A stretch of 64,000 nt of DNA from Gammaproteobacteria bacterium UBA2675 (GTDB taxonomy: Bacteria > Pseudomonadota > Gammaproteobacteria > Pseudomonadales > Pseudohongiellaceae): assembly GCA_002354805.1 (NCBI GenBank), contig DEMH01000008.1:341-64340 (forward strand). The letters run 5' to 3'. Positions 44,573-52,432 of the stretch are shown here, piece after piece; the stretch's first letter is position 1; every line of letters begins with the position of its first letter. The position numbers and the translations under genes are program-made. Under the pieces are notes generated by a model. The model made no database searches, had not been told where the DNA came from, and saw only the letters and a list, made by a program, of their open reading frames with translations.

Positions 44573-45541
44573 CTAGTCTTCAATACCGCGATAAATGCCT
44601 TCGACTCTCAGTGCCAGATTGCCGTTGGATGTGCCCACACGCGTTTCAAACAACGGGACGCCATTGGCTTTCAACACAACCGTTTCCGGCATCTCCACCG
44701 GGATGATGTCGCCCTCTTCCAGGTCAACAACATCACGCAGTGTGATCTCACGCTCAAACACATCGCAGGTGAAATTGACCGTTGCATGCTTGATCTGTTC
44801 TTTCAGTGCCTTGCCCCAGCGCTCATCATGCTCATCGACGTCACTCTGCATACCGGCGTCGAGCAGTTCGCGGATCGGTTCGATCATTGAGTAAGGCTGA
44901 GTAATGTGGATGTCACCACCACCACCGTCCAGTTCCACATGGAAGCTGCTCACCACCACGACTTCACTGGGGCTGACGATGTTGGACATCGACGGATTGA
45001 CTTCCGAGCGCAGGTGATCGAACTCCAGCTTGTAGACATTGCGCCAGGCTTCGCCCAGATCCACAAAGATCTGGTTCAGCACCATCTGCACAACGCGCAG
45101 CTCGGTCGGGGTAAATTCACGACCCTCAATCTTGGCGTGACGGCCATCACCACCAAAGTAGTTGTCCACCAGTTTGAATACCAGTTTGGCATCCAGCACG
45201 ATCAGCGCAGTACCGCGCAGGGGGCGAAACTTCACCAGATTCAGACTGGTCGGTACATACAGGGTATGCAGGTATTCACCGAACTTGGTGATCTGCACAC
45301 CGCCCAGTGAAACATCCGCAGAGCGACGCAGAAGATTAAACAGGCTGATACGGGTATAGCGGGCAAAACGCTCGTTGATCATTTCCAGCGTCGGCATACG
45401 CCCACGCACAATCCGGTCCTGACTGGTCAGGTCATAGGCACGGACGGTACCCGGATCATCAAGTGAATCCTCTTCCAGGGCGCCCTCATCAACGCCGTGG
45501 AGGAGCGCATCAATTTCGTCTTGTGATAACAGATCCTGCAT
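44573..45541 (-). CDS. fliM: Flagellar switch protein FliM
   Basis: C-ring protein that receives CheY-P. The N-terminal CheY-binding peptide is LLSQDEIDALLHGVDEG (residues 4-20). The middle domain includes PTLEMINERFARYTR and ALIVLDAKLVFKLVDNYFGGDGR, and the SpoA domain ends the protein. 322 residues, normal. The N-terminal peptide resembles the motif repeated in CheA. Confidence 0.96.
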   Translation of the reverse strand: MQDLLSQDEIDALLHGVDEGALEEDSLDDPGTVRAYDLTSQDRIVRGRMPTLEMINERFARYTRISLFNLLRRSADVSLGGVQITKFGEYLHTLYVPTSLNLVKFRPLRGTALIVLDAKLVFKLVDNYFGGDGRHAKIEGREFTPTELRVVQMVLNQIFVDLGEAWRNVYKLEFDHLRSEVNPSMSNIVSPSEVVVVSSFHVELDGGGGDIHITQPYSMIEPIRELLDAGMQSDVDEHDERWGKALKEQIKHATVNFTCDVFEREITLRDVVDLEEGDIIPVEMPETVVLKANGVPLFETRVGTSNGNLALRVEGIYRGIED

Positions 45542-45559
45542 CAGGATATCCCCAACAAG

Positions 45560-46081
45560 CTATTGCATTACAAAGCTGGTAAACAGAACTTCTTCAATTC
45601 CCGGACGGCCGATCTCTCGCTCCAGCACCTGCCGGACTTCAGCAGTGGCCAGCTCGCGCAGAGCCTCTATGCCCGACGGATCTTCAAAAACCAGAATCAG
45701 CTGCGCGCTGAACAGATTGTTGAGCGCATGTCTGACAGCCGGCATGTGCAGCCTCAGGGCCTCCAGGGCAGCAGCATCACGACTCATCACACTTAGCTCA
45801 GCCTGCAGGTAGCGCTGGCGACCCTGGTAGGGAAAGTTCACAACAAACGGCGGCGCCAGACTCTGGTACTGCATGGGTTCCAGTGGCGCGGCCGGGGCTT
45901 CTTCTGCCTCTTCGCCCTCTGCCGTCGCGGTTTCAGCATCACCCGGTGCCAGCAGGAAGAACCATGCCGCGCCGCCACCAGCGCCAATCAGCACCAGCAG
46001 TAAAATTATGATCAGCAGGAGTTTGTTTCTGGCGCCTTTCTTTTGCGCCTTTTCCTGGGATTCCAGATCGTCGTCAGCCAT
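45560..46081 (-). CDS. fliL: Flagellar basal body protein FliL
   Basis: Single-pass inner-membrane protein around the stator. Cytoplasmic basic head, one membrane helix (LLLIIILLLVLIGAGGGAAWFFL, about 21-43), an acidic Ala/Glu linker and the periplasmic FliL domain (PPFVVNFPYQGRQRYLQAELSVM, as PFVVNF and YLQAELSV). 173 residues. First gene of the fliL-flhB operon behind a sigma-54 promoter. Confidence 0.95.
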   Translation of the reverse strand: MADDDLESQEKAQKKGARNKLLLIIILLLVLIGAGGGAAWFFLLAPGDAETATAEGEEAEEAPAAPLEPMQYQSLAPPFVVNFPYQGRQRYLQAELSVMSRDAAALEALRLHMPAVRHALNNLFSAQLILVFEDPSGIEALRELATAEVRQVLEREIGRPGIEEVLFTSFVMQ

Positions 46082-46162
46082 TATTTCCTCGTTTTGTAAC
46101 GGTTTGCTGCCGCACAGTTATCTTGTGACGTCGAAATGACGCTCACGTTTACCAGTGGGGAA

Positions 46163-46177
46163 GCAATCCTTGTGCCA
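46163..46177 (-). promoter_or_regulatory. Sigma-54 promoter of the fliL operon
   Basis: The minus strand reads TGGCACA-AGGA-TTGC, GG-N10-GC, 82 bp before the fliL ATG. It would drive fliLMNOPQR-flhB. The rest of the 319-bp gap between fliL and fliK (46082-46400) is AT-rich near 46210-46230 and contains palindrome C. Confidence 0.82.
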
Positions 46178-46325
46178 GTATTAGTCTGGCTTATGGAGTG
46201 GAAGGTAAGTTTAAATTTTTCAATTATATAGCGAATGGTGCGGACGCACCAAGGACGAAGTATTAACGACACCAGCGCAGCAAGCGCCAATTTTGTGACG
46301 TCAAAAAAGTCTGGGGGAATGGAGA

Positions 46326-46379
46326 GGGTAAAGGGGACGGAGGGATTTAGCTCGCTAAATCCCTCCGTCCCCTTTACCC
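46326..46379. repeat. Palindromic element, copy C
   Basis: A perfect inverted repeat with 26-bp arms (GGGTAAAGGGGACGGAGGGA...) around TC. Its centre GCTCGC is the reverse complement of the centre of copy A, so it sits in the opposite orientation. It starts 22 bp after the fliK stop and lies between fliK and the fliL promoter. No extra GTAAAGG units flank it. Confidence 0.85.
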
Positions 46380-46400
46380 CGCCGCCAAGCTTAATGGCAA

Positions 46401-48398
46401 TTAAACGTGTTCATCAACCAGGTGCAGGCTGCGCGCCGGAATATTGGCAAGCGCTTCTGCGCTATCCCGATCGCTGTCGAGCTCTCCGCCTGAATGTCGC
46501 GAACCACGTCCATCCTGTCCATGCCCGTCTCCCTGTGCAGACGTCTGCTGATCAGAGACGGTCACGTCAAGCAGATCAATTCCTTCGTTGCGGAACAGAT
46601 CCTGAAGTCGCGGAATCTGGGCGTCCAGCGCATCACGGACCATGGCATGCTGGCTGACAAAATTCACGGTAGCCGACTGGTCAACCATCTGTACACGAAC
46701 GGTCAGAGTACCAAGCTCTGGCGGATCCAGACGAATCTGCGCGCTGTTGATGCCATTGGCAGTCATGACCATCAGCTGCCGCGCGACGTTATCACCCCAG
46801 CCGGCCTGACCAAAGCTGCCAACCTGCAGCATCAGACTGGAGTCAGCGCCACGCGCGGCTGGTGCCATGGCCGCGGCAGTGCTGAGTGTTGCGGCGGACT
46901 GTGAATTCGTCCGGCGCTGGTCAGCCGCACCAAACAGTTCAGCAGCCAGTTCCTGCGCGGTCGGGGTTGCCGATTTAAGCAGGCTGGCTTCCTGGCGTGC
47001 AGGTGAATTGCTATCCGTCCCCGCCGACTCAGCCATAAGCTGCTCAATCGCCAGGCTCAGGTTCCCGCCTGCGGGCGTCATTGTCTCACTGACGGTGAAT
47101 CCGGCGGCTGCCTGCAGCGGGCCGGCCGTTGCAGAGCCAAGTGTAGTCGTTCCGGCATCAGCGCCCCGTCTATTGGCTGACGAAAGCTGTTCAGCCAGGG
47201 TTGAGCGCCTGGGCTCGGCTAGCGGCACCGCCGGAATGGCTGCATCGACGGATGCAGTCACCGAAGTGGCTGCGGCCGCTGCTACACTCTTCTCAGTATT
47301 GGTGCTTGGCTGCGGTGTGCTCAGACCATCGTCTGCCGTCAGAGGTTCAGCGCCAAGCGACTGACTCGCAACGGTGGTGTTGGCAGCCAGCTGATTGCTT
47401 GCCTCAGTGCCGACAGTCTGCAGCTTCGCGTTAACAGCTGCCCCACCAGGCGTCGAAGCACCCGGCTGGACTGCGGACAAATCGGGCGCAGCTGGCTGCG
47501 GCTGTGAGTTCTGCAGGCTTACTGCCTGATTAGCTGCAAGCGTCGCGCCTGCCTTGTCGGCAGCGAGTGATGCTGCCGCTTCAGTTGTCTGTGCGGCTGC
47601 CGCCGTCGCTGCACTGGCTGCAGAGGCCAGCGCTGCCTGCGATGAGATCGTTTCGCTTATCCGGGCTGCTTTATCGGCTGTCGCAGTAGTGACGTCGGCA
47701 GAAACTGTCTGCTCGCCTCTTGGCCGAACGGCATCAAGGCCCAACTTAAGGCCTGGCAGCGGCGCTGAAGTCTGGGCCGTAGTGGCAACGCCAGCAGATG
47801 ATAAAACGTCAGCCGCTGGTGTGGCAGTAGCCGGCGAACTCTGAGCTTGTATGCCCAACTCTGCGGACATCGACCTCGCCGAACCGGACGGTTCCAGTCC
47901 GGCCAGCAGAGCGGCAAGCTGTTGAGGCAAATTCTGACCGTCCTGCCATGCCGCTTCCGGCAATTGTTTTCCGTCCACCAGGAACTGCTGTGCCAGTTGC
48001 GTAAGTTCGTCCAGCGTCCATGGCTGAGCCTGCGCGCCTGGTTCGCCCGTCATAAGCAGCGATCCGCCTGGCTGCTGTGAGCCCATGCTCAATGCGCTGC
48101 CGTTCTGTGCGAACCAGTCAGCATTGCCAACTTCGGATGCCAGCAAAGACTGCAGGTCGTGCAGGAAAGTGCGTGCAAATTCACCGTCTTCCCCCGGTTT
48201 GTCTGGGTTTGCAGTGTCCAGACGGGACAACATCTCGCTGATTTTAGCGCGCGCGTCCTCGCTGCTGTGCTCACCGGAAAGAAGCGATGAGGCGGAACCT
48301 GCGACGGGCACAACGGCATGGCTGCGATCGTTTGCCGGCTTTGTGGCTGGCATGACGGCGCCTGACAAAAACTGCATAAATTCATTGGCTGACAACAT
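46401..48398 (-). CDS. fliK: Flagellar hook-length control protein FliK
   Basis: Secreted ruler that ends hook growth and switches FlhB. A long Ala/Ser/Thr/Gln-rich central part (about residues 100-520) is followed by the conserved C-terminal hook domain: VARQLMVMTANGINSAQIRLDPPELGTLTVRVQM, read as QLMVMT, ARIRLDPPELG-like AQIRLDPPELG, and TVNFVSQHAMVRDALDAQIPRL. A Gly/His-rich tail ends it. I start it at MLSANEFMQF (665 residues) behind AGGAAG, 6 nt; the longer frame to 48491 overlaps fliJ. Confidence 0.92.
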   Translation of the reverse strand: MLSANEFMQFLSGAVMPATKPANDRSHAVVPVAGSASSLLSGEHSSEDARAKISEMLSRLDTANPDKPGEDGEFARTFLHDLQSLLASEVGNADWFAQNGSALSMGSQQPGGSLLMTGEPGAQAQPWTLDELTQLAQQFLVDGKQLPEAAWQDGQNLPQQLAALLAGLEPSGSARSMSAELGIQAQSSPATATPAADVLSSAGVATTAQTSAPLPGLKLGLDAVRPRGEQTVSADVTTATADKAARISETISSQAALASAASAATAAAAQTTEAAASLAADKAGATLAANQAVSLQNSQPQPAAPDLSAVQPGASTPGGAAVNAKLQTVGTEASNQLAANTTVASQSLGAEPLTADDGLSTPQPSTNTEKSVAAAAATSVTASVDAAIPAVPLAEPRRSTLAEQLSSANRRGADAGTTTLGSATAGPLQAAAGFTVSETMTPAGGNLSLAIEQLMAESAGTDSNSPARQEASLLKSATPTAQELAAELFGAADQRRTNSQSAATLSTAAAMAPAARGADSSLMLQVGSFGQAGWGDNVARQLMVMTANGINSAQIRLDPPELGTLTVRVQMVDQSATVNFVSQHAMVRDALDAQIPRLQDLFRNEGIDLLDVTVSDQQTSAQGDGHGQDGRGSRHSGGELDSDRDSAEALANIPARSLHLVDEHV

Positions 48399-48481
48399 GG
48401 AGAGCTTCCTGTAACTCATTTCACCGGAAAGTATGAGCAAGAAGCTTGCCAAGAGATGGTGCGGTGCAGATGCCCCGAAGC

Positions 48482-48925
48482 TTAACGCCAACCACCGCCA
48501 GGACGGCGGCGCGCGTATTCGTCGTGGTTGCGCTGTTCATTGCGTGCCTGTGCTTTTTCTGCCTCAAGCTGCAATCGACCCAGCATTTTTTCCAGGCTCT
48601 TGTGACGGATATCCAGCTGCTGCCACTTGCGATGACAGGCCGCCACTTCCTGTTCGAAGTGTGCAATGACAGTTTTTTGATGAGTCATGGCGTTATCGAG
48701 CTGACGATTGAAGCCGTCGAACAGCCGCAGCCGATCAACTGACATGCCCTGCTTGCCGGCACTCTGTAATCGTTCACGATAGTCCTGCTGATAGTCACCC
48801 AGCTGAGTCAGCTTTTGCTGCTCTGCCAGCAGTCGCTGCTGCGCCATGGCCAGCATGCGGCCAGCCTTGTCGGCCTCCAGCTCGGCAATCCGCAGTACCG
48901 GCTGCATGCGTTTGACGCGCTGCAT
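48482..48925 (-). CDS. fliJ: Flagellar export chaperone FliJ
   Basis: Coiled-coil stalk that links the FliI ATPase to the export gate. 147 residues, almost entirely helical: VLRIAELEADKAGRMLAMAQQRLLAEQQKLTQL-type start (ELEADKAGRML) and many Gln/Leu heptads. Its ATG shares a base with the fliI stop (TGATG). 83 bp separate it from fliK. Confidence 0.92.
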   Translation of the reverse strand: MQRVKRMQPVLRIAELEADKAGRMLAMAQQRLLAEQQKLTQLGDYQQDYRERLQSAGKQGMSVDRLRLFDGFNRQLDNAMTHQKTVIAHFEQEVAACHRKWQQLDIRHKSLEKMLGRLQLEAEKAQARNEQRNHDEYARRRPGGGWR

Positions 48926-50424
48926 CAGCGACTGCCACCCGCCTGGTCAGGACTCTGGCGATCCCGTCCACCCAGCGTACGGCCTGGTGCAGAAGCGACA
49001 CTGTTCTGACTGTCACGCGGAGGCATCTGGGTTACATTGCTGGCAGCGCCGTCCGCGCCAGGTCGACTGCCTGGCATGGTTCTGGTGGGTGGCGCGATGG
49101 CGCGTCCCAGACGAAGCACGGCCTCACTCAGGGCAACGCTTTCGGTCAGCCCCTGTTGCAGGAACTGACGCAGGTGCGGCATGCGCTCAATGGCAAAATC
49201 GATATCGCGGTCAGCGCCCATGGTGTAAGCCCCGACACTTATCAGATCACGATTCTGCTGATAGCGGGAATAGGTGCGCTTGAACAACTGCGCTTTGGCC
49301 AGATGGTCGGCACTGACCACGGCCGGCATGACACGACTGATAGAGGCTTCCACATCAATGGCCGGATAGTGGCCCTGCTCGGCCAATGCCCGCGACAGTA
49401 CAATGTGACCATCCAGAATCGCACGTGACGAGTCTGCAATTGGATCCTGCTGGTCGTCACCCTCGGTCAGTACGGTATAAAACGCGGTGATTGTACCTTC
49501 GCCCTGATCGGCATTGCCGGCGCGTTCCACCAGTTGCGGAATGCGCGCGAACACCGATGGCGGATAACCCTTGGTCGCCGGTGGTTCACCAATCGCCAGC
49601 GCGATCTCACGCTGAGCCATGGCATAACGTGTCAGTGAATCCATCAGCAGCAAAACGTCTTTGCCCTGATCTCGAAAGCCCTCGGCAATCCGGGTAGTCA
49701 CGGTCGCCGCACGCAGTCGCATCAACGGCGAGTCGTCGGCCGGTGAGGCCACGACCACAGAGCGGCGCAGCCCCTCTTCACCGAGGATTTCATCAATAAA
49801 TTCTTTAACCTCACGGCCCCGTTCACCAATCAGGCCAACCACAATCACGTCCGCTTCAGTAAAGCGCGTCATCATGCCCAGCAGCACAGATTTACCGACA
49901 CCAGAGCCGGCGAACAAACCAATACGCTGGCCTTTGCCCACCGTCAACAGGCCGTTGATGGCCGCAATACCCACGTCCAGAGTCTGCTTGATCGGCTGGC
50001 GTTTCAGCGGGTTGATACTGCGTTCTGGACCGGCCGGACGGCATTCCTTGATGGACAGCGGTCCGTGGCCATCAATGGGCTCGCCGAACCCGTTCAGAAC
50101 ACGACCCAGCAGCCCATCACCCACCCACAGGGTTTCTGTGGCAGGTGCCGGCACGATACGGGCACCAGGCTGCAGGCCTTCAACACTGTACAGCGGCATT
50201 AAAAAGATACGTGGACCATCAAAGCCAACCACTTCGGCTTCAATATCCCTGCCGCTGGGGTGCGCAACCAGACAGCGACTGCCCAGTGACACGTTGCAGC
50301 CAACGGCTTCCAGTGTGAGACCAACTACGCGGGTCAGGCGTCCGACAATAACCGGTTCAATGGCCAGCGGGCGATCGGGACGATAACAGCGCAGCCGCTG
50401 CGCCAGACTCTGACGCTGAAACAC
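48925..50424 (-). CDS. fliI: Flagellum-specific ATP synthase FliI
   Basis: Hexameric ATPase that feeds substrates to the export gate. Walker A GLFAGSGVGKSVLLGMM; Walker B region VLLLMDSLTRYAMAQREIALAIGEPPATKGYPPSVF (LLLMDSLTRYA, GEPPATKGYP). I place the start at GTG 50424 (499 residues): it follows the fliH stop by one base and has AGGAG seven nt upstream. An in-frame ATG at 50466 lies inside fliH with no ribosome site. The C-terminal 45 residues are a low-complexity extension. Confidence 0.94.
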   Translation of the reverse strand: MFQRQSLAQRLRCYRPDRPLAIEPVIVGRLTRVVGLTLEAVGCNVSLGSRCLVAHPSGRDIEAEVVGFDGPRIFLMPLYSVEGLQPGARIVPAPATETLWVGDGLLGRVLNGFGEPIDGHGPLSIKECRPAGPERSINPLKRQPIKQTLDVGIAAINGLLTVGKGQRIGLFAGSGVGKSVLLGMMTRFTEADVIVVGLIGERGREVKEFIDEILGEEGLRRSVVVASPADDSPLMRLRAATVTTRIAEGFRDQGKDVLLLMDSLTRYAMAQREIALAIGEPPATKGYPPSVFARIPQLVERAGNADQGEGTITAFYTVLTEGDDQQDPIADSSRAILDGHIVLSRALAEQGHYPAIDVEASISRVMPAVVSADHLAKAQLFKRTYSRYQQNRDLISVGAYTMGADRDIDFAIERMPHLRQFLQQGLTESVALSEAVLRLGRAIAPPTRTMPGSRPGADGAASNVTQMPPRDSQNSVASAPGRTLGGRDRQSPDQAGGSR

Positions 50425-50425
50425 T

Positions 50426-51418
50426 TCAGGACTCCTGCTCAGACGCGATATCGGTAGCACTGCCAAGGTCGGCAGCCTCTTCCGCCAGCGAGCGTTTGCT
50501 GGCTTTGGCGCTGCCTGTTTTTACAACCGGTTCTGGTGCCGCCTGCAGGTCTTCACCCGTTGGCAAGCCCTTCTGGCGTGGATCATCATCTTCCATAAAC
50601 TGTTTGGCGACGATCTGTTCCACTGCCTGATTGAATCGTGTGCTGACGGTAAAGTCGACCGCACTGTGATCTGTTTCAACACGACAGCCGCCGCGCTCAA
50701 TCTGTGCGCTGCCGATGACTCGCCAGTTCTCGCCGCCCTCTTCGGCAGCTCGCATCACCAGCTCCTTGTCGGCGCTGTTGACCAGGATGCGCACGTTGTC
50801 ACGGGTCGGTGGCAATGTATTCAGGGCCTGCTGCACAATCTGCATGATATGTTTGCTGTCGATGCTCAATTCACGCTGAATCACCTGTCGTGAAACCTCG
50901 CGGACAATGCCAAGCAGTGCCTGTTCCAGCTGATAATCCTGTTCATTAAGTGCGTGTGTCAAATGAGTCATCACACTGTTCAGCACGTTGAGCTGCTGAC
51001 GAACCTGCTGATCGGCATCCTGCAGCCCCTGCTGCAGACCCTCGGCGGTGCCCTTCTCAAACCCCTCGGCATGGCCCTGTTCAAAGCCCAGCTTGTGGCC
51101 CTGCTGGCGACCCTCTTCCAGGCCTTTCTTCAGCCCTTCGCTGCGGCCCAGCATCAGCCCCTGCTCATAACCCTCATCGTAACCTGTACCGGTCCCCTGA
51201 AAGTCAGAAACCTGACCATCTTCAGCGCCTGCGCCGGCCTCGGCGGCCGCGCCCTGATGCGCTGTTACTGTCTGACGAAACTGCGACTCAGCGCGAGGTT
51301 CCACCTGTACCAGTTTACCGGCCTTGTCTATTGTCGGTGGCGCCCAGCGCATGATGCGCTGCGACTCCATGGCCTTTTGGCTGACCCGGTTGGTACCGTC
51401 AAATATATGTCGTTGCAT
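50426..51418 (-). CDS. fliH: Flagellar assembly protein FliH
   Basis: Holds FliI inactive and brings it to the gate. 330 residues, long for the family (about 230-270). After a conserved-looking MRWAPPTIDK head comes a run of glycine repeats spaced by three residues (GYDEGYEQGLMLG, GLKKGLEEGRQQG, GFEQGHAEGFEKG; about residues 78-128), the GxxxG helix typical of FliH but extended. The C-terminal V-ATPase-E-like domain follows. The true start may be later (Met22). Confidence 0.92.
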   Translation of the reverse strand: MQRHIFDGTNRVSQKAMESQRIMRWAPPTIDKAGKLVQVEPRAESQFRQTVTAHQGAAAEAGAGAEDGQVSDFQGTGTGYDEGYEQGLMLGRSEGLKKGLEEGRQQGHKLGFEQGHAEGFEKGTAEGLQQGLQDADQQVRQQLNVLNSVMTHLTHALNEQDYQLEQALLGIVREVSRQVIQRELSIDSKHIMQIVQQALNTLPPTRDNVRILVNSADKELVMRAAEEGGENWRVIGSAQIERGGCRVETDHSAVDFTVSTRFNQAVEQIVAKQFMEDDDPRQKGLPTGEDLQAAPEPVVKTGSAKASKRSLAEEAADLGSATDIASEQES

Positions 51419-51419
51419 A

Positions 51420-52430
51420 TCAGATCATCGCCTCGCTGCCACCACTCAATTGAATTTCGCCAGCATCGGCCATACGTCGCGCCACCACCAGAATTTCTTT
51501 CTGTGCTGCTTCCACTTCGACGATACGCACCGGACCCTTGGCCTCCAGGTCGTCGCGCAGCAGCTCGGCAGCCCGCTTGGACATGTTGCCGAAGAATTTC
51601 TCCTTGAGGAAATCGTCTGCGCCTTTGAGAGCCAGAATCAATACTTCGGACGACACCTCGCGCAGCAGTGCCTGAATACCACGGTCGTCAACTTCACGCA
51701 GGTTATCAAACACAAACATCAGATCCTGAATCTGATTGCCCAGGTCTTCGTCCAGGCCCTTGATGGACTCCATCAGTTCCTGCTCAACCGAATTGTCCAG
51801 GTGGTTCATGATTTCGGCCGCCGTCTTGGTACCACCGATAGTGGTCGACGGATTCGAGCCCTTGCCGGAGAACTGCTTTTCGAGGATCTCGTTGAGTTCC
51901 TTCAATGCCTCTGGCTGAACGCTCTCCAGCGATGCAATTCGCATCATGATTTCCAGGCGCACTTTTTCAGGGAACTGCGCCAGAATACCGGCCGACTGAT
52001 CCGGCTCCAGATAGCTCAGAACCACGGCCTGGATCTGCGGGTGTTCCATCTTGATGACGTCAGCAACCGAGCGCGGATCCATCCATTTCAGGCTGTTGAT
52101 ACCGGCCCCGGAGTTGCCCAGCAGAATACGGTCCAGAAAGCTGCGGGCGCGCTCTTCACCCAGCGCCTCAGTCAGCATATTGCGGATGTAGCTCTCCGCG
52201 CCGATACCCAGACCACTCTGGGCACCGCACTCGGTCAGAAACTGATTCAGCACACCCGAGACAGTATCCTGGCTGACCGATTTCAGAGACGACATGGCAG
52301 TACCCACACGCTGTACTTCCTTGGGTCCCATCTGCTTGAGCACTTCAGCGGCGTCTTTTTCGCCCATGCTCATCAACAGTATCGCGGCACGCTCCAGATT
52401 GTTCATATTGTCAGCCATTCTCTCAGCCAT
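51420..52430 (-). CDS. fliG: Flagellar motor switch protein FliG
   Basis: C-ring protein contacting the MS-ring and the stator. 336 residues. N-terminal ILLMSMGEKDAAEVLKQMGPKEVQRV, middle LKWMDPRSVADVIKMEHPQIQAVVLSYLEP (the EHPQ motif) and the C-terminal charged torque helix (DDRGIQALLREVSSEVLILALKGADDFLKEKFFGNMS, as DDRGIQALLREV and KFFGNMSKRAAELL). Starts 2 bp after fliF. Confidence 0.96.
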   Translation of the reverse strand: MAERMADNMNNLERAAILLMSMGEKDAAEVLKQMGPKEVQRVGTAMSSLKSVSQDTVSGVLNQFLTECGAQSGLGIGAESYIRNMLTEALGEERARSFLDRILLGNSGAGINSLKWMDPRSVADVIKMEHPQIQAVVLSYLEPDQSAGILAQFPEKVRLEIMMRIASLESVQPEALKELNEILEKQFSGKGSNPSTTIGGTKTAAEIMNHLDNSVEQELMESIKGLDEDLGNQIQDLMFVFDNLREVDDRGIQALLREVSSEVLILALKGADDFLKEKFFGNMSKRAAELLRDDLEAKGPVRIVEVEAAQKEILVVARRMADAGEIQLSGGSEAMI

Positions 52431-52432
52431 GA

